Positions 9,021 through 18,400 of a DNA stretch of 64,000 nt are shown piece by piece. How positions within the stretch are numbered: position 1 is the first letter of the stretch; every line of letters starts with the position of its first letter. The position numbers were made by a program, and so were the translations under genes. The notes beneath the pieces were generated by a model that was not told the origin of the DNA, ran no database searches, and saw only the letters and a program-made list of their open reading frames with translations. This DNA comes from Pseudomonadota bacterium (lineage in GTDB: Bacteria > Desulfobacterota > Desulfovibrionia > Desulfovibrionales > Desulfovibrionaceae), in assembly GCA_023433925.1 (NCBI GenBank), contig JAEYTO010000068.1:10308-74307 (forward strand), written 5' to 3'.

Positions 9021-9493
9021 CTCGTGTGTCCTTTGCGAGGCCTGCGGTTAGGGCGCTTGGCAAACCGAACAAGAGCGGGCGACGCACACCGTCAGGCCGT
9101 CATCCGGCAGGGCGCCCATGCGGGTGTGAGCCTCCGCGCTCCACTGCCGAGGAGGAACTTTCGTTACTTGTCTCGGCTGCAAAACACCGTGAAGCAGCTC
9201 GGATAGCGTCGCGTTTCATCTCATGGTCAGGGATGCCGCATGCAAGACGTACAGCGCCCGATGGTTGCTGTTTCACATTTTAAAGGTTTTGACATAATGT
9301 GTAATTTGTAATAGCCTGTCAAGCGTCCAATAGGGCGTGCCGCATGGCGAACGGCAAGCGATGGCCCGACACCATGGCGACATCAATGCAGTTTTGTCCG
9401 TCCGACCCGGCTTCATTCACACCATGCGCGCCCCTCGCGCCAGACGGAGGCCGCTCGACATCCCCGCGGCTTTCGCTGATGGAGAAGGATGAC
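9021..9493. other. Divergent intergenic region
   Basis: Promoter-bearing region between the minus-strand operon and the plus-strand Cys-rich protein. An AT-rich patch (about 9270-9315) contains TTGACA (9289-9294) and TAATAG (9309-9314), but the 14-base spacer is too short for a convincing sigma70 promoter. Reading frames here lack ribosome sites and I accept no gene. Confidence 0.4.
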
Positions 9494-9979
9494 ATGAAGG
9501 ACCTTCCAAACACCGTACTGCTGATTTCCATTCTTGTTCTCGCCGGGTGCGCCCTGTTTTTTTCCCTGGCCGCCTTCGCACCGAAAGGCCAGGTGGAAAA
9601 GGCGGATGCCTTGAGGCAGATCACGGAGTTGTACCAGTTCACGCAGGACACCGGGCAATCATACAAGCTGGGGGAAAGGCTCAACCATGTGGTGAGCGAG
9701 CGGGTCGCCTGCTACGGCGATTCCCCCCTGGACCGCCTGGCGAACTGCAACGAGAAATACATCATCGATATCGTCCAGCTCGGCAGGAGCGCCATTGTCT
9801 CCGCTCCGGACATGGGCCTCTTCATGGAAAAGGTGCGCGCCTGCCCGATCGTGTACAGCGCCTGCATGGGAGACATCGGCAAGGCCGAGGAGTGCATCGT
9901 GCTCGAGGCCCGCTGCATCGACGGGATGTACGATGCCTATTGGCGCGGCAGGCCCTTTTACACGAGCGCCAATCAGTAA
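9494..9979 (+). CDS. Secreted or membrane-anchored Cys-rich protein of unknown function
   Basis: A 161-aa protein from the ATG at 9494, which follows GGAGAAGG at 9481. The reading frame extends further upstream without a ribosome site. An N-terminal hydrophobic helix (VLLISILVLAGCALFFSLAAF) works as signal anchor. It contains LAGC, but the residues after the Cys are too hydrophobic for a confident lipobox. The extracytoplasmic part carries six Cys (ACYG, NCNE, ACP, ACMG, ECI, RCID) in the last 110 residues, suggesting disulfides or metal binding. I recognise no family. It is monocistronic and lies between the racemase operon and the biosynthetic locus. Confidence 0.7.
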   Translation: MKDLPNTVLLISILVLAGCALFFSLAAFAPKGQVEKADALRQITELYQFTQDTGQSYKLGERLNHVVSERVACYGDSPLDRLANCNEKYIIDIVQLGRSAIVSAPDMGLFMEKVRACPIVYSACMGDIGKAEECIVLEARCIDGMYDAYWRGRPFYTSANQ

Positions 9980-10131
9980 GGCAGTTTGACTTTGAGACGC
10001 CCGCTCCGGCGTTGACGGCGCAAGTGAATTGCGCCTACGCCCACGCTGCGGCAGGCCATGCCGGCGCATGGCTTGCGGATCATTTTCAAAAGCAAAATGC
10101 TCCAAGGGCATCCCCGGCTTCGGCCTCGCCA

Positions 10132-10881
10132 TCACGCCTGCGTCCCTCCGGTCCCGGATTCCTCTGGCGCGAGCGCGCTCGCGATGACGCGCGCCGCCTG
10201 CTCCGGCGCGCGCAGGACATGGAAGTGGCCGCCTTCTAGCCCCAACCGCTGAAACGCGCCCGTGGTCATCCGACGCCACAGGTCCATGTCCTCGGCCTCC
10301 ACCACGTCCTTGTCGCCGTGCATGGCCGTGATGGGAAAATCCACGGCCTCGACCCTGGCGGGCGCGTAGTTCACGACCGCGGTCAGGTCCGCCCGCAGCA
10401 GGGGCATGAACAGGGTTCGCAGTTCATCGCTCACCACCGCCTCCCGCGGTATCCCCCCGAAGTAGCGCGCGCTCTCGGCCCAGAGCTGCTCGTCGGACAT
10501 GCTTTGCAGGTTTTCGGGCGCATAATGCCGTCCCGGCAGACAGCCGCTCGAGATGAAGACATGGCGGGGCGGCAGTCCGGCCTTTTCAAGCCCGGCGGAG
10601 GCCAGGAAGGCGAGCAGCCCGCCGAGGCTGTGGCCGAAAACCGCGTGGCGGGCGTCGGGTGCGCCCCGCAGCGCAGCCTCCATGTGCTTCCGCACGTCAT
10701 CGGCCATGGCGGGAATGGTCGTCAGGAGCGGCTCGCCGATGCGGCTGCCGTGTCCGGGGAGATCCAGGGGAACAGGGCGCGCCGTCCCTGCCAGATGCTG
10801 GAAAAGGCCGGTGTACATGGCCGCGTTGCCGCCGGCATGGGCCAGTACGAAGAGGGTCGTGACCGGCCCCGTCATGCGCAT
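10132..10881 (-). CDS. Type II thioesterase (external editing thioesterase)
   Basis: A 249-aa alpha/beta hydrolase of the GrsT/SrfAD type. The N-terminal FVLAHAGGNAAMY loop, the nucleophile motif GHSLGG (Ser near residue 104), a MHGDKD segment providing the acid, and GGHFHVL providing the catalytic His are all present. Length and order match the family, which removes wrong acyl groups from carrier domains. Two in-frame ATGs exist (10881 and 10875), and the second overlaps the exporter stop as ATGA. It is the last gene of the PKS operon and probably serves the carrier proteins of both PKS and NRPS. Confidence 0.93.
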   Translation of the reverse strand: MRMTGPVTTLFVLAHAGGNAAMYTGLFQHLAGTARPVPLDLPGHGSRIGEPLLTTIPAMADDVRKHMEAALRGAPDARHAVFGHSLGGLLAFLASAGLEKAGLPPRHVFISSGCLPGRHYAPENLQSMSDEQLWAESARYFGGIPREAVVSDELRTLFMPLLRADLTAVVNYAPARVEAVDFPITAMHGDKDVVEAEDMDLWRRMTTGAFQRLGLEGGHFHVLRAPEQAARVIASALAPEESGTGGTQA

Positions 10882-12518
10882 GCCGTCTCCATGTCCCGGA
10901 CGAACTGCCCGTAGCGCATGGTGAGCACCCTGTCCGCGACCGAGAAGTAGCGGTCGTCATGCGAGATGACGAGGATGGTCCTGCCCTGGGCCTTCAACTC
11001 CGGCAGAAGCTCCTTGTAGAAGACCTCCCTGAAGTGGTGGTCGAAGTCGGCGGCCACCTCGTCGAACAGGAGCACGGGCCGGTCCTCCAGCAGGACGCAG
11101 GCCAAGGCCAGGCGCTTGCGCTGTCCCGAGGACAGCTGCACGCTCGAGAACCTGCCGGTCTTCTCGTCATGACGGACCTTGCCGGACAAGGCCATGCGTT
11201 CCAGGAGCGCGCGCACGCGCTCCGGCGGCGCGTCCACGCCGTACAGGCCGCCGAAGAGGTGGAAGTCGGGCAGCAGGATGGAGAAGAAAGACCGGTAGCG
11301 GGCCTGGCCCATGACGGAGGCGGGCCTGCCGCTCAGCATGATGTCGCCCGAGGTGAACCGCTCGAGCCCGGCCAGCACGCGCATGAAGGTGCTCTTGCCG
11401 CTGCCGTTGCCGCCCCTGAGGATGACCAGCTCTCCGGGATTCAGCCGGAAGGAGTCCACCATCACGGTGAACGGCTGCGCGCCGTTAGTGTCGGGATATG
11501 CGTAGCGGGCGTTTTCGATGTCGAGGCCGGTGAACTCGCCGGGCGAGTCGGGCGTCGCATCGAGGTCGTCGCGCATGAGGTCGAGGGAGTTCTCGAAGGC
11601 CTCCAGCCCCTGGACGATGAAGGCGCTTCTCGCGGCCATGGGCATGAAGGACAGGAGCCCGATGAGCGGAATGGTGCTGAAGAGCGTGATGGCCACGATC
11701 TTCACGCTCTGCTCGAGATCCATGAGCCCGGTCTGCGGGAGCACGAACAGGAGCGCGCCCACGGGGAAGTAGACCATGAGGCCGTACATGATCGTGTTCT
11801 GTACGCGGTGGCGATCCGTGATGACGCGCTTTGCGATGACCTCGGCCGAAAGGGGCTCGATGACCTGGCTGAAGAAGGCCTGTCGACGCCGCTCGTGCAT
11901 CTTGAGTTCGTTGAAACCCTGGATGACGTCCTTGAGAGAGGCCTGAAAGGCCGTCACCGACTCCCGGTAGGTCATGAGCGCGGCGATGAAGCGTCTGTCG
12001 CTGTAGAAGAAAACGACGGCCCCGCCGCCCATGACCAGGAGAACGGCCAGGAGGCCGGCCAGGGAGATGAAGGCCGAGAAGGCCAGGCTACAGGCCAGCA
12101 TGGTCAGGCTGGAGATGAACACGGGCAGCATGATGGCGGATTCGTTGATGATGTCCTTGCCGCCCGTGATGGCCTCGTAGATGGCCCCTTGCTCCAGCCC
12201 CTGGAAGTGGGCGTAGCTCGTCCTGCTGATCTTCTCGGCGATGCGGGCCTCGAATCCGGTCACGAGCTCGCGCGCCACGGTGGAGCTGACGGCCATGGAC
12301 ACGCCCAGGCTCTTGTAGAGCCCCGCGAGGCTGGCCGTGAAGAGCAGGAAATTGCGCAGGGAAACCGAGCCCGTGGTGGCGAGCTCCTCGATGGAGCTGC
12401 TCATGACGTATAGGAGCAGGCCCTGCAGGGCGCCGGCGAAGATCGACGCCCTGAGCAGGCGCTTGCTGTCGGCCCCCGAGCGTCGGATGAGACTGAACAG
12501 GAATTGGAGTTGTCCCAC
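10872..12518 (-). CDS. Cyclic-peptide-type ABC exporter (fused TM and ATPase domains)
   Basis: A 548-aa half transporter, GTG start at 12518. An N-terminal six-helix membrane domain (about 1-330) precedes an ATPase domain with Walker A GGNGSGKST, signature LSSGQRKRLALA, Walker B VLLFDEVAADFD and switch His in VISHDD. The LSSGQ signature and overall layout match the SyrD/PvdE-type exporters of non-ribosomal peptides. It begins 18 bp after the KS-AT gene and overlaps the type II thioesterase, so it is the likely exporter, and possibly self-protection, for the product of this locus. It is expected to work as a homodimer in the inner membrane. Confidence 0.93.
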   Translation of the reverse strand: MGQLQFLFSLIRRSGADSKRLLRASIFAGALQGLLLYVMSSSIEELATTGSVSLRNFLLFTASLAGLYKSLGVSMAVSSTVARELVTGFEARIAEKISRTSYAHFQGLEQGAIYEAITGGKDIINESAIMLPVFISSLTMLACSLAFSAFISLAGLLAVLLVMGGGAVVFFYSDRRFIAALMTYRESVTAFQASLKDVIQGFNELKMHERRRQAFFSQVIEPLSAEVIAKRVITDRHRVQNTIMYGLMVYFPVGALLFVLPQTGLMDLEQSVKIVAITLFSTIPLIGLLSFMPMAARSAFIVQGLEAFENSLDLMRDDLDATPDSPGEFTGLDIENARYAYPDTNGAQPFTVMVDSFRLNPGELVILRGGNGSGKSTFMRVLAGLERFTSGDIMLSGRPASVMGQARYRSFFSILLPDFHLFGGLYGVDAPPERVRALLERMALSGKVRHDEKTGRFSSVQLSSGQRKRLALACVLLEDRPVLLFDEVAADFDHHFREVFYKELLPELKAQGRTILVISHDDRYFSVADRVLTMRYGQFVRDMETACA

Positions 12519-12536
12519 TGCGCACCGCCTGCTTGC

Positions 12537-15479
12537 CTAGCGCTGAAGCAGCTTCTGCTGCTGGGCGCAAATGGCGCTGAATGTTTCGCACTGCTTCATG
12601 GCCAGTTGCACGACGAGGGCCGCGGAGGACAGGGGGCCCTGTTCGGGGGAGGCCGAGGCCCCGCCCTGCCCCGGCGCCTCCGGCGAGACGCCGGGTGATT
12701 CCGGAGCCTGGGCCGCGCCTGCCTGATCTTGTTGGCCGGATGGCGCGGGGGCCACGCGTGCGCGCCGGAAAGCGGTGTAGGGAGCCGCCTCGGGCATCCA
12801 CGGGTCAGCGGCCAGCCAGCGCCAGTTCACGTCGAGTCCCAGGGAGAACAGCCTGGCGAGCGCCAGCGCCAAGGGGCGCTGTCCATCGCCGCCGTTCTGG
12901 GCGAAGACCCAGTGCGCCTCGGGCAGGATCTGCCTGCCGAAGCTCGTGAGCGTCGGCCCGGCGCCCATCTCGAGGAAGATGCTCTCGCGGGCGTTGGTCA
13001 CGGCGCGGTAGAACTGAACGGGCTGTCTCGTCTGCCTGGTGAAGTAGGCGGGCCAGTCGGCGACGTCTTCCTCGTACTGTCCCGTGCAGCCCGACAGGAA
13101 GGGGATGGCCGGCCGCGCGAACTCCTGCCCTCGCAGGAAGCGGGTGAAATCGGGAAGCACCGGGTCGAGCAGGGGGCAGTGGAAGGCATGGGAGACGGGC
13201 ATGACCCGATGCTCCATGCCCCGCGCGGCCAAGGCGGCCAGGGCCGCGCGCAGCTCCTCCGCGTCGCCGGCGATGGTTACGCTCGACTCTTCGTTGATCG
13301 CGGCGATGCTGACCCCGGCGAACGCGCCGAGCGCGCTCCGCACGTCGTCCTCGCCGCCGAGCACGGCCGCCATGCCGCCTTGCCGCCGGACCGAGGCCGC
13401 GAGCTCGCCCCGCTCCAGGACGATGGCCAGACCCGTTTCGAGCGAGACGATGCCGCAGGCGTGGGCGGCGGCATATTCGCCGATGCTGTGGCCGAGCGCG
13501 GCGGCGGGCCGGACGCCCCGGCAGCGCATGAGCTCGGTCAAGGCCGCCTGATGGGAGTAGATGGCCGGCTGGGTGACGCGCGTCTCGCCCAGGCGCGGGT
13601 CGTCGTCCGCGAACATGACCTCCAGCAGGGAGTGCCCCAGGCGCTTGGATGCCAACGCCTCGCAGCGGTCAAGCACCCGGCGGAACTCCGGGAAGGCGTC
13701 GTACAGGTCGCGGCCCATGCCGGGAGCCTGTGAGCCCTGTCCGCCATAGAGAAAGAGCACGGCTGGCGGCGTATTGGGCTTGGCTCCGCGCGGGGCCGCG
13801 CGCTGCTTCTTGCCCTTCAGGACATGGCGGAGCGCGTCGGCGGCCTCGGCCGCGTCGTCCGCGCACACGGCCAGGCGTTCCCGCAGCAGAGGGTTGTCGT
13901 GCGGGCGCGCGTTGGCGGCCGCGTCGCACAGGGCCTCGAAGGGAATCCCGGCGTCCAGCCGTTCCAGGCTCTGGGCGACGAGCTCGCGGAGCTGCTCCTC
14001 CTCGCGCGCGGAGAGAGGCAGGACGCGGGTGCGCGGATCGCATGGCGCGTCGGGCGAGGCGGCGGGACGTGGGCGCGGCCCTTGCCACGCCGGCGGGGAC
14101 TCCACGAGCAGGTGCGCGAGCGCTCCGGAGATGGCGAAGCCGCTGACGCCGGCGATGCGCCGGGCGTAGGATCGCGGCCAGGGGCGGGTCTCGGTGTTGA
14201 GCTCCAGGGACAGCCGTGCCCAGTCTATAAGCGGGTTGGCGGGCTGCGAATGGAGCGTTGACGGCAGCATCCCTTCCCGCACGGCCATGATGGCCTTGAC
14301 GAGGGAGGCCATGCCCGCTGCGGCCTCCAGATGCCCTACGTTGCTCTTCACGGAGCCGATGAGCAGCGGCGCGCTTCGGTCAGGCCCGTACACGGCGGCC
14401 AGGCTTTCCGCCTCGATGGGGTCGCCGATGGGCGTGCCCGTGCCGTGCGTCTCCACATAGGCCACCTCGGCCGGATCGACCTGGGCGTTGGCGAGGGCTC
14501 GGCCGATGACCTGCCGCTGTCCGCGGCTGTTGGGGGCCGTGAAGCTGCGGCTTTGACCGTCGGAGCCCACCGCGCCTCCCAGCAGCAGGGCGTGGATGCG
14601 ATTGCCATCCCGCTGGGCGTCCGAGAGCCGTTGCAGGATGAAGGCCGCGCCGCCTTCGCCCCGGCCGAATCCGTCGGCGGCTGCGCCGAAGGCCTTGCAG
14701 CGGCCGTCGGGAGCCAGGGCGTGCATGGCGTTGAGCCAGTGCGAGGGCGTGGGACCAAGCAGCAGGTTCACGGCCCCGGCGAGCGCGAACGAGCATTCGC
14801 CCGCGCGCAGGCTGTTGATGGCGGCCATGACCGCCACGAGCCCTGTGGAGCAGGCCGTTTCGCAGGATACGGATGGCCCGGTCCAGTCGAAGAAGTGGGT
14901 CAGGCGGCCGGCCAGGGCGCTGTGCATGTTCCCGGTCAGGGTGTACGGGTCGTCGGCGGCCTCGCGTTCGGTGCCGAGGATGTCGAAGAGATATTCGGCG
15001 CCGGTCTTGCCGACGAACACCCCCACGTCGCAGCCGGCCGCGAGGCCGCGCGGCTGTCCCGCGTCCTCGGTCGCCCGCTGGGCTAGCTCCAGCAGCAGAC
15101 GGTGCTGCGGGTCGGTCATGCGGGCCTCGGCCTCGGGGATGCCGAAGAACGCGCAGTCGAAGCCGTACAGGTCGCGGCCGAGGAGCGCGGCCCGGGCAAG
15201 GCCGGGAACACGGGGCTGCTTGTCCGGGGCGTGTCGTGAGCGCCATTGGCTCAGGCGCTCCGGGGGCATGTCCGCCACGCTGTCCACCCCTTCCGACAAC
15301 TGGCGGTGGAAGGCCTCTGGACTCTCGGCGTCCCTGGGGTGGACGCCGGGAAACACGCAGGCCATGCCGATGACCGCGATGGGCTCGGCGCATCGGGACA
15401 CCTGGGCCTGGAGCTCCAGGATCTTGTCCCGCGATGCGCGCAGCGCCGCCTTGTACTGCTGCTCCTTGTCCGGGGTCAT
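12537..15479 (-). CDS. Type I PKS, KS-AT only, without carrier domain
   Basis: A 980-aa PKS starting at the ATG at 15479, which overlaps the upstream PKS stop as ATGA. Residues 1-28 form a charged helix typical of an N-terminal docking segment. KS follows (about 32-450) with active Cys210 in CETACSTG and the two His in ETHGTGTPIGD and NVGHLEAA. AT comes next (about 575-870) with GGQGSQAPGMG, GHSIGEYAAAH and SHAFHCP, the HAFH motif pointing to malonyl-type units. The C-terminus is a Pro/Gly-rich linker plus a helix (ALVVQLAMKQCETFSAICAQ). No DH, KR or ACP follows. The missing ACP is found at the N-terminus of the NRPS on the other strand, next to an aminotransferase, so this protein probably supplies the second chain extension there. 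Confidence 0.95.
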   Translation of the reverse strand: MTPDKEQQYKAALRASRDKILELQAQVSRCAEPIAVIGMACVFPGVHPRDAESPEAFHRQLSEGVDSVADMPPERLSQWRSRHAPDKQPRVPGLARAALLGRDLYGFDCAFFGIPEAEARMTDPQHRLLLELAQRATEDAGQPRGLAAGCDVGVFVGKTGAEYLFDILGTEREAADDPYTLTGNMHSALAGRLTHFFDWTGPSVSCETACSTGLVAVMAAINSLRAGECSFALAGAVNLLLGPTPSHWLNAMHALAPDGRCKAFGAAADGFGRGEGGAAFILQRLSDAQRDGNRIHALLLGGAVGSDGQSRSFTAPNSRGQRQVIGRALANAQVDPAEVAYVETHGTGTPIGDPIEAESLAAVYGPDRSAPLLIGSVKSNVGHLEAAAGMASLVKAIMAVREGMLPSTLHSQPANPLIDWARLSLELNTETRPWPRSYARRIAGVSGFAISGALAHLLVESPPAWQGPRPRPAASPDAPCDPRTRVLPLSAREEEQLRELVAQSLERLDAGIPFEALCDAAANARPHDNPLLRERLAVCADDAAEAADALRHVLKGKKQRAAPRGAKPNTPPAVLFLYGGQGSQAPGMGRDLYDAFPEFRRVLDRCEALASKRLGHSLLEVMFADDDPRLGETRVTQPAIYSHQAALTELMRCRGVRPAAALGHSIGEYAAAHACGIVSLETGLAIVLERGELAASVRRQGGMAAVLGGEDDVRSALGAFAGVSIAAINEESSVTIAGDAEELRAALAALAARGMEHRVMPVSHAFHCPLLDPVLPDFTRFLRGQEFARPAIPFLSGCTGQYEEDVADWPAYFTRQTRQPVQFYRAVTNARESIFLEMGAGPTLTSFGRQILPEAHWVFAQNGGDGQRPLALALARLFSLGLDVNWRWLAADPWMPEAAPYTAFRRARVAPAPSGQQDQAGAAQAPESPGVSPEAPGQGGASASPEQGPLSSAALVVQLAMKQCETFSAICAQQQKLLQR

Positions 15480-18400
15480 TGACGCGCCCCCGCCGGCTGG
15501 CCGTGGAGCCCGCCCGAGCCCTGTCGGTCGTCGGCCGTGTCGGGCCCGTCGTCGAGGAGCGAGTCGATGTCCGCGAGCAGATCCCGCACCCCGGCATCCG
15601 CGCCCGCCATGCGGACCGCGCCGCCTTGCTCGGCGGCCGGACGCGGAGAGGCTTGGGAGGGCCGGGCGTCGGCGGCGGCCCTCTCGATCAACCATTCGGC
15701 GATCTTGTCCAAGGTGGGGAACTCGAAGACGATGGAGACCGGCACGGGAATGTTCAGGGCCTTGCTCACGGCGGTGCGGAATTCCACGGCCATGAGCGAG
15801 TCGAACCCGTAGTCGAGCAGGGGTTTGTTCAGGGCGATGCGGGCGGGATCGCCGATGCCGAGAGTGCGGGCGGCGATGCCCTGGAGCCCCTGAGCCAGCT
15901 TTTCCCTGTCCGGCTTGCCGGAAGCCCCGGTCATGGCCGAGGTCAGCAAGGCGGCCGCGCTGTCGGCGGCCCGATCCTCCATGGGCGTACGGCCGATGGG
16001 CAGCAGGCTGAAGAAACCTTGCGGGTCCAGGGCGCGCCGTGACGAGAAGCGGCCCCAGTCCACGGCCATGACGCCGTATGCGGCGTGGCCGCGTTGCAAG
16101 CCGAGGAACATGGCCTCCAGGGCGGCGGCTCCATCCACTTCGAGGATGCCCGTCTGCCGCAGGTTTTCGCCTCGGCGCTCCGTGGCCATGGCCATGCCGC
16201 CATCGGCCCACGGCCCGAAGCAGGGCGAGGCCGCGGGCAGGCCCAGGCCCGCGCGCCAGCGGCTGAAGGCGTTGAGGAAGTGGTTCGCGGCGTTGTAGTT
16301 GGCCTGTCCCTGGCTGCCCAGCAGGGTTCCGGCCGAGGAGTAGCAGACGAAGAGGTCGAGCGGGTCGGCCAGGGTCAGGCGGTGCAGCAGCATCGCTCCG
16401 GTGATCTTGGGCGCCATGACCTTGCGCAGGCGCTCCTCCGTCAGGCCGGCCAGCACGCCGTCGTCGAGCAGGCCCGCCGCGTGGAAGATTCCGCGCAGGG
16501 GAGGGGCGTCGCGGCGCAGGGCGTCAAGCGCCGCCTCGATGTCGGCCGCGCTGGCGACGTCGCCCTTGAGCAGCAGCACGCGGCAGCCTTTGCGGCGGAT
16601 GTCCTCCACCGTCCGCTGGCCTTGGGCGTCGAGCCTCCCCGAGCGGGACAGCAGGGCCACGGCCTCGGCGCCTTGTTCGGCGAGGCGCAGGGCGGTTCGC
16701 AGGCCCAGGGCGCCGGTGCCGCCGGTGATGAGGTGGGTTCCGCGCACGACCGCCCGCCGGGGCGTCTCCGCGCGTTCCGCCCGCGCGAGCCTGCAAGCGT
16801 GGAGGCTCCCGTTGCGGACGGCCCATTGCCGGATCTCCGGCGCATCGGCCCCGGCTCCGCAGAGGGTGGCTAGAGCGTTCAGGTCCTCGGCCTCCGGGTC
16901 CGGGGCAAGGTCGATGACGCCGCGCAAGAGGCCCGGATGCTCGAGGCCGAAGACCGCCGCGAGGCCGGGCAGGGATGCGCCGGCCAGGCCGTGGGGCCGT
17001 GGCGCTTGGGGATTGGCGCTGTCGCCCTCCGCCGCGCCGCGCTCGCCGCCGATCCGCCCTAGGCCCAAGTCCCCGGAGAGCCCCGAGGTGACGAGGCTCG
17101 GATGCACGGGCAGGCTGGAGCTCGCGGTGTCCCGCAGGATGGCCAACAGGCGGGCGCAGTCGTCCATCTCCCGCGCCGCGAGCCGTTCGAGGTCGTCACC
17201 GGCGCCGCTGTGCACCAGGAGAAGCTGGAGCGGCCCGGCCTGCTCAAGGCCTTCCGCCGTGGCTCCTGTCCGCGCGGCGGCCTGGGCAAGGTCCGCATCG
17301 GGCGGGAGCAGGCAGGCGTCGAGCATTGGCGCGATCCGCCGGGCGAGCTGGCCGTCCCCGAGCGGCAGGACCGCCAAGGGGGCGGACGCGCCGGCGGGTT
17401 TGGCGGACTTGGCGGGGTTGGGCAGCGGCTCGCTCGTCCACCGGAGGACGTACAGCAGCTCCGCCGGGTCCGCGTGCAGGCTCTTGTACAGGGTGGCGTG
17501 GTCCGTCATGCGGAACAGGCAGCCGGACAGCTCGAGCACCGGAGCGCCCGCCTGGTCGCAGGCCAGGGTTTTGCCCTCGAGCACCGCGTCCCGGGGGCTC
17601 TTGCGGGCGTAAGAGGCGCAGCGCGCGACATGAGGCAGAGGGCCCCAGAGAGTCAACCGCTCCACGTGCATGGGGATGAGCAGCGCGCCCTCCTCCATCA
17701 TCGTATCGGCAAGCTCGACGAGATGCGGGGGGAGGATGGTCTGGAGCACCGAGTCGAGCGAGCCGGGATGGATGACGTGCCCTTTTTCCTCGGGGTGGCC
17801 GGCGCGGATGGTCACGCGGCAGCGGGCCTTGTCGCCCGCGATGGCGATCTCCTCGATGCGCTGGAAGCGCGGCCCCACGACATAGCCCCGGCTGACGAAG
17901 CGCTGGTAGAACTCTTCCCTGGCCAGGGGCGCGGATGTGTCGAGGGTCGTCGCCGGAGGGACGGGGCGCGGCGAGACGGCGCGGGAGATCAGGCCCGTGC
18001 AGTGCGTCCGCCAGGCCGAGTCGCCGGCGGGCAAGGCTCCGGATTCCCCCAGCCCGCTGCTGACGATGCGGAACGGGCTCGTCTCCAGCGCCGGGTCGTC
18101 CACGATGATCTGCACGAGGCGCGGCTCCTCGTCGCCCACGATGAGCGGGGCGAGGAAGTCCACGTCGCGCAGCTCGCAGGGAATGTCGCCCCACAGCTCG
18201 CGCGCGGCGGCGAGGAGCATGGCCATGTGGCCGGCCGCCGGGCTGATGGGCTTGTCGAAGATGACGTGCTCCTGCACGAAGCCCGGCCAGGCGCCGGAAA
18301 AGCGGCTCTGGAACACGGCCGCGGCTCCGAAGGCGGGGCTTGATTGCCGCTCTCCGGCTCCGGAGGCGTGCCGCTCCGGAGCCTGCAAGGGCTCATTCTC

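Noticed and set aside
12537..12560. Possibility that the KS-AT protein lost its ACP by frameshift
   Set aside because: The sequence after the stop goes directly into the exporter gene with no carrier motif in any frame, and the matching ACP is present on the NRPS.
12537..16211. Longer reading of the KS-AT protein (1224 aa)
   Set aside because: The extra N-terminal part overlaps the upstream PKS in another frame and is Arg-rich. The ATG at 15479 with ATGA overlap and a docking helix is the natural start.
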